Assembly: GCF_003751785.1 (NCBI RefSeq)
Contig: NZ_RKIE01000001.1
Location: 1,217,564 to 1,281,563 of the forward strand
DNA from: Frigoribacterium sp. PhB160
Lineage (GTDB): Bacteria > Actinomycetota > Actinomycetes > Actinomycetales > Microbacteriaceae
Length of the DNA stretch: 64,000 nucleotides
Reading direction: 5' to 3'
A program made the translations under genes and the position numbers. Positions 30,211 through 38,850 of this stretch are shown here, piece after piece. The first letter of the stretch is position 1. The number at the start of each line of letters is the position of its first letter. The notes beneath the pieces are model-generated. The model was not told where the DNA came from. It ran no database searches and saw nothing but the letters and a program-made list of their open reading frames with translations.

Positions 30211-31359
30211 GTGCCAGCAGTCAATCTCGGAATGCCGAAGGTCCCCGAAACCCTTGCCCCGCGACGCAAGTCGCGGCAGATCAAGGTCGGCAAGGTCCTC
30301 GTCGGAGGAGACGCTCCCGTCAGCGTCCAGTCGATGACCACCACGCCCACGCCGAACATCAACGCCACGCTCCAGCAGATCGCCGAGCTGACCGCGAGCG
30401 GGTGCGACATCGTGCGCGTCGCCGTGCCGAGCCGCGACGACGCCGAGGCCCTGCCGATCATCGCCAAGAAGAGCCAGATCCCGGTGATCGCCGACATCCA
30501 CTTCCAGCCGAACTACGTGTTCCAGGCCATCGACGCCGGCTGCGCGGCCGTCCGGGTGAACCCGGGCAACATCCGCAAGTTCGACGACCAGGTCGGCAAG
30601 ATCGCCGCGGCGGCGAAGGCCGCCGGGGTCTCGATCCGCATCGGCGTCAACGCCGGGTCGCTCGAGCCGAGCCTGCTCCAGAAGTACGGCAAGGCCACCC
30701 CCGAGGCGCTCGTCGAGTCGGCCGTGTGGGAGGCCTCGCTCTTCGAGGAGCACGACTTCCACGACTTCAAGATCTCGGTCAAGCACAACGACCCGATCAT
30801 CATGGTCAAGGCCTACCGCCAGCTCGCCGAGCGCGGCGACTGGCCGCTGCACCTCGGCGTGACCGAGGCCGGGCCCGAGTTCCAGGGCACGATCAAGTCG
30901 GCGACGGCGTTCGGCATCCTGCTCGGCGAGGGCATCGGCGACACGATCCGCGTCAGCCTCTCCGCGCCTCCCGCACAGGAGGTGAAGGTGGGACTGCAGA
31001 TCCTCCAGTCGCTGAACCTGCGTGAGCGCAAGCTCGAGATCGTCAGCTGCCCGAGCTGCGGCCGCGCCCAGGTCGACGTGTACAAGCTCGCCAACGACGT
31101 GACCGACGGGCTGGAGGGCATGACCGTGCCCCTCCGCGTGGCCGTCATGGGCTGCGTCGTGAACGGCCCGGGCGAGGCCCGCGAGGCCGACCTCGGCGTC
31201 GCGTCCGGCAACGGCAAAGGCCAGATCTTCGTCAAGGGCGAGGTCATCAAGACCGTCCCCGAGTCCGAGATCGTGCAGACGCTCATCGACGAGGCCAACC
31301 GCCTCGCCGCCGAGATGCCCCCGGGCGAGGTCGGCTCGCCCCAGGTGCTCACCGTCTGA
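30211..31359 (+). CDS. ispG: 4-hydroxy-3-methylbut-2-enyl diphosphate synthase (GcpE)
   Basis: This 382-residue [4Fe-4S] enzyme makes HMBPP from MEcPP late in the MEP pathway. The iron-sulfur ligands are Cys280 and Cys283 (SCPSCGR) and Cys315 ([11 protein letters not shown]), with Glu nearby as the fourth ligand. An N-terminal TIM-barrel part ([20 protein letters not shown]) is present. It is followed by a strong hairpin. Confidence 0.96.
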   Translation: MPAVNLGMPKVPETLAPRRKSRQIKVGKVLVGGDAPVSVQSMTTTPTPNINATLQQIAELTASGCDIVRVAVPSRDDAEALPIIAKKSQIPVIADIHFQPNYVFQAIDAGCAAVRVNPGNIRKFDDQVGKIAAAAKAAGVSIRIGVNAGSLEPSLLQKYGKATPEALVESAVWEASLFEEHDFHDFKISVKHNDPIIMVKAYRQLAERGDWPLHLGVTEAGPEFQGTIKSATAFGILLGEGIGDTIRVSLSAPPAQEVKVGLQILQSLNLRERKLEIVSCPSCGRAQVDVYKLANDVTDGLEGMTVPLRVAVMGCVVNGPGEAREADLGVASGNGKGQIFVKGEVIKTVPESEIVQTLIDEANRLAAEMPPGEVGSPQVLTV

Positions 31360-31376
31360 TCGACGGGGCGACACAC

Positions 31377-31421
31377 CGCGGGAGGCGCGGTGCACGACCG
31401 ACGTGCACCGCGCCTCCCGCG
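31377..31421. terminator. Perfect 19-bp hairpin after ispG
   Basis: CGCGGGAGGCGCGGTGCAC (31377-31395) pairs perfectly with 31403-31421 around a 7-nt loop. It lies 18 nt after the ispG stop, consistent with termination without a T-run. It shares the GGGAGGCGCGG core with three other gene ends. Confidence 0.75.
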
Positions 31422-31479
31422 CGTGTTGCGTCGTGTGACGGCTCCGCGTCGCACGTCGTCGTCGAGTCCGTCACCATGG

Positions 31480-31543
31480 GGGGACGAGCCGAGCACGCAC
31501 CCGTCGAGGTGCCGGGCACAGCAGCCGGGCCGGTCTCGTCCCC
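31480..31543 (+). promoter_or_regulatory. Structured leader upstream of the MetQ-type gene
   Basis: GGGGACGAG (31480-31488) pairs with CTCGTCCCC (31535-31543). It encloses a hairpin GCACC/GGTGC (31497-31501 / 31508-31512) and a CCGGG-rich segment. A closed outer stem with an inner hairpin 39 nt before a methionine-type transporter suggests an RNA regulator. The conserved core of known SAM riboswitches (GGCAACC) is not visible. Confidence 0.3.
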
Positions 31544-31582
31544 ACCGCCTGCGCCGCCCGCGGCACCACGAGAGGAACAGCC

Positions 31583-32515
31583 ATGTCCGACGCCACCCCC
31601 CTGATCGAGGCCCCGAAGCGGCGCCCCGGTCGTCTCGTCGCGATCATCGTCGTGATCGTCGTCGTCCTCGCGGCGATCGGCATCGGCGTCGCCCTCTCGA
31701 ACCGCGGGGAAGCCGGCGCCGGCACCACGACGGTCAAGATCGGCGTCGTCGGGGCGAGCGACCCGTACTGGAAGACCTTCGTCGACGCGGCCGCCGAGGA
31801 GGACATCACGGTCGACCTCGTCGACTACAGCAACTACGAGCAGCCGAACCCCGCCCTCACCGACGGTGAGCTCGACCTCAACCAGTTCCAGCACATCGTG
31901 TACCTGGCGCAGTACGACGTCGCGTCGGGCGCCGACCTCGTGCCGATCGGCTCGACCGCCATCTACCCGCTGCCGCTGTACTCGCAGGAGTACACGGAGC
32001 CGAGCGACTTCCAGAAGGGCGACACGGTCGCGGTCCCCGACGACGCGAGCAACCTGGCGCGCTCGCTGCTCGTGCTGCAGTCGAACGGCCTCATCGTGCT
32101 CAAGGACGGCGGCAGCATCTTCTCCGGCGTCAACGACATCGACGAGGCGAAGTCGACCGTCGAGGTCACGACGATCGCCGCCGACCTGGCCGCCACCTCG
32201 CTGCCTGACTTCGCCGGCGCGATCATCAACAACGACTACGCGACGAAGGCCGGTCTCTCGCCCGACGACGTCGTCGCCCAGGACGACCCCAGCGACCCCG
32301 CCGCGCTGCCCTACGTCAACGTCTTCGCGGCCCGCGCGGACGACGCCGACAACCCGACGTACCAGAAGCTGGTGGAGATCTACCAGGACACCAAGGCCGT
32401 GACCGACGGCGTCGTCGAGAACTCGGGCGACACGGCCGTGACGCTCAAGGTGCCCGTCGCCGACCTCGAGTCGTCGCTCGAGGAGACGAAGGAGCTCGTC
32501 GAGCAGAACGGCTGA
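31583..32515 (+). CDS. metQ: MetQ/NlpA-family substrate-binding protein
   Basis: This 310-residue binding protein belongs to the MetQ (NlpA) family, with KIGVVGASDPYWKTF, DLVDYSNYEQPNPAL, DLNQFQHIVYL and SNLARSLLVLQ. These define a methionine-type importer. It carries a single N-terminal membrane helix (about 19-40) and no lipobox cysteine, so it is tethered by that helix rather than by lipid. GAGAGGAAC precedes the ATG. It is the first gene of metQ-metN-metI. Confidence 0.9.
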   Translation: MSDATPLIEAPKRRPGRLVAIIVVIVVVLAAIGIGVALSNRGEAGAGTTTVKIGVVGASDPYWKTFVDAAAEEDITVDLVDYSNYEQPNPALTDGELDLNQFQHIVYLAQYDVASGADLVPIGSTAIYPLPLYSQEYTEPSDFQKGDTVAVPDDASNLARSLLVLQSNGLIVLKDGGSIFSGVNDIDEAKSTVEVTTIAADLAATSLPDFAGAIINNDYATKAGLSPDDVVAQDDPSDPAALPYVNVFAARADDADNPTYQKLVEIYQDTKAVTDGVVENSGDTAVTLKVPVADLESSLEETKELVEQNG

Positions 32516-32530
32516 CCCGCCGCTCGACCC

Positions 32531-32570
32531 CGGCCCGGTCGGTCGCCCCCCCGGGGCGCCGACCGGGCCG
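32531..32570 (+). terminator. 12-bp hairpin between metQ and metN
   Basis: CGGCCCGGTCGG (32531-32542) pairs perfectly with CCGACCGGGCCG (32559-32570) around a 16-nt loop. Its place between the binding-protein gene and the ATPase gene fits a partial terminator or 3' stabiliser giving more MetQ than MetNI. Confidence 0.6.
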
Positions 32571-32598
32571 TGCCCCGCCCGCACCACCTGGAGGACCA

Positions 32599-33627
32599 GT
32601 GCCCGTCATCACGCTCACCGACGTCGTCAAGACGTACCCGCCCCGCGAGAAGGGCGCCCCGCCCCTGACCGCGGTCGACGGCGTCAGCCTCACGATCGCC
32701 GACGGCGAGATCTTCGGCATCATCGGTTACTCGGGTGCCGGCAAGAGCACCCTGGTGCGGCTCATCAACGCGCTCGAGCTCACGACGAGCGGCCGCATCG
32801 AGATCGACGGCGAGCCCGTCACGGGCCTGCCCGAGCGGGAGCTCCGCCGCGTGCGGGCCGGCATCGGCATGGTGTTCCAGCAGTTCAACCTGTTCGCCTC
32901 GAAGACGGTGTGGGGCAACGTCGAGTTCCCGCTCCGCGCCGCGGGGGTGCCGAAGTCCGAGCACCAGGCGCGCATCAGCGAGCTGCTGCACTTCGTCGGC
33001 CTCGCCGACAAGGCGCACGTGCGGCCCGACCAGCTCTCCGGCGGCCAGAAGCAGCGCGTCGGCATCGCCCGCGCCCTGGCGACCTCGCCGCGCATCCTGC
33101 TCGCCGACGAGGCGACCAGCGCGCTCGACCCCGAGACCACGCAGGAGGTGCTCGGGCTCCTCCGCCGCGTGAACGCCGAGCTCGGCATCACCATCGTCGT
33201 CATCACGCACGAGATGGACGTCATCAAGTCGATCGCCGACCGGGTGGCCGTGATGGACGCCGGCCGCGTCGTCGAGACCGGTCCGACCTTCGAGGTCTTC
33301 TCCGCGCCGCGCGAGGCCTCGACCCGCCGCTTCGTGTCGACCGTCGTCAGCGGGGCCCCGGTCGGCGACGACCTCGCCGCGCTCCGTCGTCGGCACGACG
33401 GGACCCTCGTCACGGTGCGGGTCTCCGAGGGCGGCGTCGACCAGCGCGACGTGTTCGCCCTGCTCGGCCGGCACGGCCTCTCGTTCGAGATCGTCTACGG
33501 CGGCATCGACGAGATCCAGGGCCGCACCTTCGGCACCCTCACCCTGGCCGTCACCGGACCCGACGGGTCGGTGAGGGCGGCGATCGCCGAGCTCGGAGAC
33601 TCGGCCACCGAGCTGGAGGTGGTCTGA
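32599..33627 (+). CDS. metN: Methionine-type ABC transporter ATP-binding protein
   Basis: This 342-residue ABC ATPase has Walker A GYSGAGKST, Q-loop VFQQFNLF, signature LSGGQKQRV, Walker B ILLADEATSALD and the switch His in ITHEMD. A C-terminal NIL domain (about 265-342) is typical of MetN and senses internal methionine in E. coli. GGAGGACC precedes the GTG start. It couples to metI one base downstream. Confidence 0.94.
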   Translation: MPVITLTDVVKTYPPREKGAPPLTAVDGVSLTIADGEIFGIIGYSGAGKSTLVRLINALELTTSGRIEIDGEPVTGLPERELRRVRAGIGMVFQQFNLFASKTVWGNVEFPLRAAGVPKSEHQARISELLHFVGLADKAHVRPDQLSGGQKQRVGIARALATSPRILLADEATSALDPETTQEVLGLLRRVNAELGITIVVITHEMDVIKSIADRVAVMDAGRVVETGPTFEVFSAPREASTRRFVSTVVSGAPVGDDLAALRRRHDGTLVTVRVSEGGVDQRDVFALLGRHGLSFEIVYGGIDEIQGRTFGTLTLAVTGPDGSVRAAIAELGDSATELEVV

Positions 33628-33628
33628 C

Positions 33629-34288
33629 GTGGACTCCCTGATCGAGCTGCAGCCCCTCCTCTGGGAGGCGGCCTACCAGACCGTCTACATCGTCGCGCTG
33701 ACCCTGCTCTTCGGCGGCGTCGGCGGTCTCCTCCTCGGGCTCGCCCTCTACCTCACCCGAGGCGGGGCGCTCTTCCAGAACCGCGCGGTCTACAGCGTGC
33801 TGAACGTGGTCGTGAACGTCTTCCGGCCGATCCCGTTCATCATCTTCCTCGCGGCGGCCCAGCCCCTCGCCCGGCTGCTCATCGGCAGCGGCAGCGGCAA
33901 CCCGGCCATCATCTTCACGCTGTCGCTCGCCGCGTCGTTCGCGATCTCGCGCATCGTCGAGCAGAACCTGCTGACCGTCCAGCCGGGCGTGATCGAGGCC
34001 GCCCGGGCCGCCGGCGCGGGGCCGCTGCGCATCATCGGCAGCGTGATCCTGCCCGAGGCGCTCGGCCCGCTGATCCTCGGCTACACGTTCATCTTCGTGG
34101 CCCTCGTCGACATGTCGGCCGTGGCCGGCTACATCGGCGGCGGCGGCCTCGGCAGCTTCGCGCTGCTCTACGGCTACCGGCAGTTCGACCCCGTCGTGAC
34201 GTGGGCGGCCGTGCTGCTGATCATCGTGCTCGTGCAGCTCGTCCAGTTCCTGGGGAACGCCCTGGCGAGGCGGGCGCTCCGGCGCTGA
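33629..34288 (+). CDS. metI: Methionine-type ABC transporter permease
   Basis: This 219-residue permease has five predicted membrane helices. The cytoplasmic EAA loop, which docks on the ATPase, is VIEAARAAGAGPLRIIGSVILPEALG. GTG 33629 follows the metN stop by one base. With MetQ and MetN it forms a complete importer, probably for methionine or related amino acids. Confidence 0.94.
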   Translation: MDSLIELQPLLWEAAYQTVYIVALTLLFGGVGGLLLGLALYLTRGGALFQNRAVYSVLNVVVNVFRPIPFIIFLAAAQPLARLLIGSGSGNPAIIFTLSLAASFAISRIVEQNLLTVQPGVIEAARAAGAGPLRIIGSVILPEALGPLILGYTFIFVALVDMSAVAGYIGGGGLGSFALLYGYRQFDPVVTWAAVLLIIVLVQLVQFLGNALARRALRR

Positions 34289-34303
34289 CCCGGGGGGCTG
34301 CTC

Positions 34304-34309
34304 TACAGT
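34304..34309 (+). promoter_or_regulatory. -10 box (TACAGT) for leaderless second moxR
   Basis: TACAGT lies 7 nt before GTG 34317. This supports 34317 rather than the in-frame GTG 34308 as the start, since 34308 lies inside the box. Confidence 0.5.
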
Positions 34310-34316
34310 GGGCCGG

Positions 34317-35375
34317 GTGACGGACACCTCGACGACCCCCCAGCCGCCGGCCCAGCCCGCCACGAGCGGCGCCCGAGGCCCGGCCGGCCCGATCGGGGCC
34401 GACGAGCTCGAGCGGGCCCAGCAGATCGTGGGCGTGGTCTCGCAGGCCTTCTCGCGCAAGGTGGTGGGGCAGACGGCCCTCCGCGACACCTTGCTCATCG
34501 CCCTGATCACCGGCGGTCACGTGCTGCTCGAGAGCGTCCCGGGCCTCGCGAAGACGACCGCGGCCCAGACGTTGTCGCAGGCCGTCCGGGCGAGCTTCAC
34601 GCGCATCCAGTGCACGCCCGACCTCCTGCCGAGCGACATCACGGGCACCCAGATCTACGACGCGCAGCAGTCGACCTTCGTCACCCAGCTCGGCCCGGTG
34701 CACTCGAACTTCGTCCTCCTCGACGAGATCAACCGCTCGAGCGCGAAGACGCAGAGCGCCATGCTCGAGGCCATGCAGGAGCGGCAGACGAGCATCGGCG
34801 GCACCGTCTACCCGCTGCCTCGTCCCTTCCTCGTGCTCGCGACGCAGAACCCGATCGAGCAGGAGGGCACGTACCAGCTGCCCGAGGCCCAGCTCGACCG
34901 CTTCCTCCTGAAGGAGGTGCTCGACTACCCGAGCCCGGCGGAGGAGGCCGAGATCATCCGCCGCATCGAGGCGGGCGTCTACGACGACGACCGGGCCGAC
35001 GCGCCGACCGGTGTCTCGCTCGACGACGTCGTCTGGCTGCAAGAGCTCGCGAAGCGCGTCTACATCGACCCCTCGATCGTCACCTACATCGTGCAGCTGG
35101 TCTACGTGACCCGCCACCCGCAGCAGTACATCCCCGGCAGCCTCGCCGACTACGTCGAGTTCGGCGCGAGCCCGCGGGCGAGCATCGCCTTCACGCAGGC
35201 CGCGCGGGCGCTGGCGCTCCTCCACGGGCGCGACTACGTCATCCCGGAGGACGTCAAGCACCTCCGCCACGGCGTGCTCCGCCACCGCGTCATCCTCGGC
35301 TACGAGGCGGTCGCCGACGACATCGCCCCCGAGACGATCATCGACGCCGTGTTCGGTGCCGTGCAGACCCCCTGA
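34317..35375 (+). CDS. MoxR-family AAA+ ATPase (second copy)
   Basis: This 352-residue MoxR ATPase has Walker A VPGLAKTTA (Lys79), Walker B VLLDEINRSSAKTQSAMLE and ATQNPIEQEGTYQLPEAQ. The GLAKT form of the P-loop differs from the GTGKT of the copy at 16447, so the two are distinct subfamilies. It heads a second cluster with DUF58, two VWA proteins and a TPR-like protein. Confidence 0.93.
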   Translation: MTDTSTTPQPPAQPATSGARGPAGPIGADELERAQQIVGVVSQAFSRKVVGQTALRDTLLIALITGGHVLLESVPGLAKTTAAQTLSQAVRASFTRIQCTPDLLPSDITGTQIYDAQQSTFVTQLGPVHSNFVLLDEINRSSAKTQSAMLEAMQERQTSIGGTVYPLPRPFLVLATQNPIEQEGTYQLPEAQLDRFLLKEVLDYPSPAEEAEIIRRIEAGVYDDDRADAPTGVSLDDVVWLQELAKRVYIDPSIVTYIVQLVYVTRHPQQYIPGSLADYVEFGASPRASIAFTQAARALALLHGRDYVIPEDVKHLRHGVLRHRVILGYEAVADDIAPETIIDAVFGAVQTP

Positions 35376-35380
35376 CGACC

Positions 35381-36268
35381 GTGCCGAGCCTGCTGCTGCG
35401 GGTGCGGACGAAGACGAGCCTCTTCTCGCACCGACGTTCCCTCGACCTCCTCGAGGGCGGGTACGCCTCCGTGCACCACGGCCGCAGCCACGACTTCGAC
35501 GACCTGCGCGCGTACGTGCCGGGCGACGAGGTCAAGGACATCGACTGGAAGGCCACCGCGCGCCACGGCGAGCCGCTCGTGAAGCGGTACGTGGCCAGCA
35601 GGAGGCGCCACCTCGTCCTCGTCGTCGACACCGGTCGCAACATGGCCGCCACCGCGGTCAGCGGCGAGACGAAGGCCGACATCGCCGTCGCCGCGGCCGG
35701 GGCCCTCGGCTGGATCGCCACCCAGCACGGCGACGTCGTGTCGTTGGTCACGGGCGACGAGTCGGGCGCCCGCGCCTTCCCGGCCGGGTCGAGCGACGCC
35801 CACCTCGAGTCGCTCCTGCGGCGCGTCGACGAACGCGTCTCGCTCGACGCGGCCCGCAGCGACCTGCGCGGGCTGCTCTCCTGGGTGGCGCGCGGCGTCC
35901 GGGGCCGGACGATGATGCTCGTCGTCACCGACGACGTCGTCGTCGACGCCGAGACCGAGCGGCTGCTCCGCCGCCTCCGAGCCCAGCACGAGATCGTCTG
36001 GCTCACCGTCGGCGACGCCGACCTCATGACCCGCACCGGGCGGGCCGGCGACGTGTACGACGTGCAAGAGCTCTCCGGGCTGCCCGCCGCGCTCCGCGAG
36101 GACCCGCGCCTCCGGGCGGAGTTCGACGACGCCTCCGACCGCCGCCGCGGCGACACCGAGCGCCAGCTGCGGTCGCTCGGCATCGCGGCCCACCGCCTCG
36201 GCGCGCAGGCCGAGGTCGTCCCCGGGCTGCTCGCCCTGATGGAGAAGCACCGCCGTGCTGGACGATAA
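35381..36268 (+). CDS. DUF58 protein (second copy)
   Basis: This 295-residue soluble DUF58 protein has the core LRAYVPGDEVKDIDWKATARHG near residues 40-62, followed by a VWA-like fold (VLVVDTGRNMAA). It has no membrane helix, unlike the DUF58 protein at 17415. I place the start at GTG 35381, 5 nt after the moxR stop. The stop overlaps the next gene by 14 nt. Confidence 0.88.
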   Translation: MPSLLLRVRTKTSLFSHRRSLDLLEGGYASVHHGRSHDFDDLRAYVPGDEVKDIDWKATARHGEPLVKRYVASRRRHLVLVVDTGRNMAATAVSGETKADIAVAAAGALGWIATQHGDVVSLVTGDESGARAFPAGSSDAHLESLLRRVDERVSLDAARSDLRGLLSWVARGVRGRTMMLVVTDDVVVDAETERLLRRLRAQHEIVWLTVGDADLMTRTGRAGDVYDVQELSGLPAALREDPRLRAEFDDASDRRRGDTERQLRSLGIAAHRLGAQAEVVPGLLALMEKHRRAGR

Positions 36269-36737
36269 CGGGTTCTTCGGGCCCTACCAGTACCCGCTCT
36301 GGGGGCTGTGGCTCGCGCTCGGCCTCCTCGGCGTCGCGCTCGTCGTCGGCTGGTGCGTCTTCGTCGTGCGGTTCTCGGCCCGGCGCCTCCCGCCGGCCGA
36401 GCGCGCCGCGCGTCGCGCCGCCCGCGTCGACCTGCCGTCGCTCCGCGAGAAGTACCTCGACCTGATCGACGAGGTCGACCGCGCATCGGCCGACGGGCGG
36501 CTCGACGACCGGGCCGTGCACGCCCGCCTGAGCCTGCTGCTGCGCTTCTTCGTGCACGAGACCGAGGGCGTCGAGACGCACGTGATGACGCTGTCGGACC
36601 TCCGCGAGGCCGACCTGCCCTCCCCGCTCACGGGCGCCGTCGAGCAGAACTACCCGCCCGCGTTCCGCCGCGCGCACCCCGGCGACCCCGCCGGCGCCGT
36701 CTCGACCGCGCGGGAGGTGGTGCGCTCGTGGGCCTGA
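36255..36737 (+). CDS. Single-pass membrane protein of MoxR-VWA cluster
   Basis: This 160-residue protein has one N-terminal membrane helix (about 15-40, LWLALGLLGVALVVGWCVFVV) and a helical cytoplasmic part with DLPSLREKYLDLIDEVDRA and LLLRFFVHETEGVETHVMT. No family is recognised with certainty; similar-sized proteins occupy this place in other MoxR-DUF58-VWA clusters. It overlaps both neighbours (14 and 10 nt), so it is clearly co-translated with them. Confidence 0.75.
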   Translation: MLDDNGFFGPYQYPLWGLWLALGLLGVALVVGWCVFVVRFSARRLPPAERAARRAARVDLPSLREKYLDLIDEVDRASADGRLDDRAVHARLSLLLRFFVHETEGVETHVMTLSDLREADLPSPLTGAVEQNYPPAFRRAHPGDPAGAVSTAREVVRSWA

Positions 36738-37729
36738 TCTTCTGGTGGGTGCCGCTGGTCGCCCTCGTCGTCGTGGGCGTCGCAGCGTGGCTGTACCTGC
36801 GGTGGCGCCGCCGGGAGCGGGCGCGCCTCCGACGTCTCGGCACCCCGGTCGCGCACAGCGAGCGGCTGACCGGGCTGCCCGTCTACCGTCGGCTGGTCCG
36901 GCGCTACCGCGCCCTGCTCGCCGTCGCGCTCGTGGGGGTCGTCGCCCTCTCGGGCATCGGCGTGCTGCTCGCCTCGCGGGTCTCGTCGACCGAGGTCGTC
37001 GAGCCGCAGTCGTACAAGCGCGACGTGATCCTGTGCCTCGACGTCTCCGGCTCGATGACCGAGGTCGACGCGCAGATCGTCGACACGTTCGCGCAGCTGG
37101 CCCAGGGCCTCGACGGCGAGCGGATCGGCCTGTCGCTCTTCGACAGCTCGTCGGTCACCGCCTTCCCGCTCACCGACGACTACGACTTCGTGACGGAGCA
37201 GCTCGAGCAGTACCGTGCCTCCTTCGACTCCGCGGGGGAGGACGGCACCCGCTACTGGTCGGGCACCGACCTCGGGCAGGGCGCGTCGTTGATCGGCGAC
37301 GGGCTCGCGTCGTGCGTGCTCGGCTTCGACGGCGGCAGCGAGAGCACGCGGCCGAAGTCGGTCGTCCTCGCCACCGACAACTACGTCAACGGCCAGGCGC
37401 TGCTGACCCTCCAGGAGGCCGGCGACCTCGCCGCCGAGCGGGACGTGCGCGTGTACGCCCTCAACCCGGCCGACTACTCGACCGACGCCGTCGCCGACGA
37501 GGTCGCCGGCGAACTGCGCGACGTGGCCGAGGCGACCGGCGGCGAGTACTACCCGCTCGAGGCCAGCACGACCGTGGCCGACGTCATCGAGCGCATCGAC
37601 GAGCGCGAGGCCGGCCTGTTCACCGGTGCGCGCCGCCTCGTCGTGACCGACCACCCGCAGGGCCTCGCCGTGGCGGCCCTCCTCGTCGCGCTGGGCAGCT
37701 TCGCGCTCCTCTGGCGGGTGCGGCTGTGA
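36728..37729 (+). CDS. VWA-domain membrane protein (BatA-like)
   Basis: This 333-residue protein has an N-terminal membrane helix, a second at about 60-80 (ALLAVALVGVVALSGIGVLL), a von Willebrand A domain (about 95-290) and a C-terminal helix. The MIDAS metal site is intact: DVSGS (Asp105, Ser107, Ser109). It starts at GTG 36728 inside the previous gene. The topology is that of BatA/BatB of the Bacteroides aerotolerance cluster. Confidence 0.87.
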   Translation: MGLIFWWVPLVALVVVGVAAWLYLRWRRRERARLRRLGTPVAHSERLTGLPVYRRLVRRYRALLAVALVGVVALSGIGVLLASRVSSTEVVEPQSYKRDVILCLDVSGSMTEVDAQIVDTFAQLAQGLDGERIGLSLFDSSSVTAFPLTDDYDFVTEQLEQYRASFDSAGEDGTRYWSGTDLGQGASLIGDGLASCVLGFDGGSESTRPKSVVLATDNYVNGQALLTLQEAGDLAAERDVRVYALNPADYSTDAVADEVAGELRDVAEATGGEYYPLEASTTVADVIERIDEREAGLFTGARRLVVTDHPQGLAVAALLVALGSFALLWRVRL

Positions 37730-37751
37730 CCGGGGGTGCGGCTGTGACCGG
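37716..37751 (+). repeat. Perfect 18-bp tandem duplication carrying a start codon
   Basis: GGGTGCGGCTGTGACCGG occurs twice without a break. Each copy carries a GTG (37726 and 37744) that can start the second VWA gene; the first also carries the stop codon of the upstream VWA gene. Confidence 0.9.
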
Positions 37752-38850
37752 GGGAGCGGCCGTGGCGACGGCCCTGCCCGACGCGCTCGTGCTGCAGCCG
37801 GTGCTGCCGACGTGGCTGCTCGTCGTCGCGGGCATCCTGCTGCTCGGGTTCACGGGCTGGCGGCTCGTCGCCGAGCGCCGGTCGCGTCGCCTCGCCGCGG
37901 CGTGGGGTCGGCGGCTCGCGATGGCGGTGCTGCTGCTCGTGATCGCGGTGCGGCCGAGCGTCACCGGGGGCAGCGCCGAGGCGTCGGTCGCGCAGCTCAA
38001 CGTCTTCTTCGTCGTCGACACGACCTCGAGCATCGCCGCGGAGGACTGGGGCGACGGCCGACCGCGCCTCGAGGGGGTGCGGGCCGACATCGCCGCGGTG
38101 ACCGAGCAGCTCGCCGGGGCGCGGTTCTCGCTCATCTCGTTCGACAGCACGGCGGTGCTCCGCACGCCCCTGACCGACGACGCCGCCGCGGTGGTGACGG
38201 CCGCCGAGGTGATGAACCAGGAGATCACCTACTACTCGAGCGGCAGCTCGATCACCGAGGCGGACGACCTCCTCGTCGAGCGCCTCGCCGCGGCGCGCGA
38301 GACCGACCCCGACCGCGCCAACGTCGTCTACTACCTGGGCGACGGCGAGCAGACGGCCGACGAGGCGCCGGGGTCGTTCGCCGACGCCGCGCCCGACGTC
38401 GACGGCGGCGGCGTGCTCGGCTACGGCACCGCGGAGGGCGGGCGCATGAAGGTCTTCGACGGCTACGGCGACGACTACAGCGCCGACGAGTACATCCAGG
38501 ACCGCTCGCAGCCCGGCGAGCCCGACGCGGTCTCGGTGATCGACGAGGAGGCGCTCCGCACGATCGCGACGCAGCTGGGGGTCCCGTACACCCACCGCAG
38601 CGCCGACCAGCCGGTCGCCCCGGCCGTCGCCGACGCCCGGGACGGAGCCGTGGCATCGGACGCGACCCGCGCCGAGTCGCTCACCGACCTGTACTGGATC
38701 GCCGCGCTGCCCCTCTTCCTGCTGGCGCTGATCGACGTGGCGCTCGTGGCACGCGCGCTCGGCGAGGTGCGTCCGCCGCGGCGAGGCCGTCCCGGCACGC
38801 CGGGCGGTCTCCCGCCGGCGCCCACGACCCCGAGGAGGGCGCGACCGTGA
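37726..38850 (+). CDS. VWA-domain membrane protein (BatB-like)
   Basis: This 374-residue protein has membrane helices at about 25-45 and 65-80, a VWA domain (about 90-310) and a C-terminal helix (about 325-345). The MIDAS motif is DTTSS starting at Asp98. GTG 37726 overlaps the preceding stop; GTG 37744, in the second copy of an 18-bp duplication, is an equally plausible start. It probably forms a membrane complex with the preceding VWA protein. Confidence 0.85.
   Translation: MTGGAAVTGGAAVATALPDALVLQPVLPTWLLVVAGILLLGFTGWRLVAERRSRRLAAAWGRRLAMAVLLLVIAVRPSVTGGSAEASVAQLNVFFVVDTTSSIAAEDWGDGRPRLEGVRADIAAVTEQLAGARFSLISFDSTAVLRTPLTDDAAAVVTAAEVMNQEITYYSSGSSITEADDLLVERLAAARETDPDRANVVYYLGDGEQTADEAPGSFADAAPDVDGGGVLGYGTAEGGRMKVFDGYGDDYSADEYIQDRSQPGEPDAVSVIDEEALRTIATQLGVPYTHRSADQPVAPAVADARDGAVASDATRAESLTDLYWIAALPLFLLALIDVALVARALGEVRPPRRGRPGTPGGLPPAPTTPRRARP

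Noticed and set aside
31440-31582. SAM-I or SAM-IV riboswitch before metQ
   Set aside because: Pairing is present but the conserved core (GGCAACC and associated loops) is not, so it is listed only as a structured leader.
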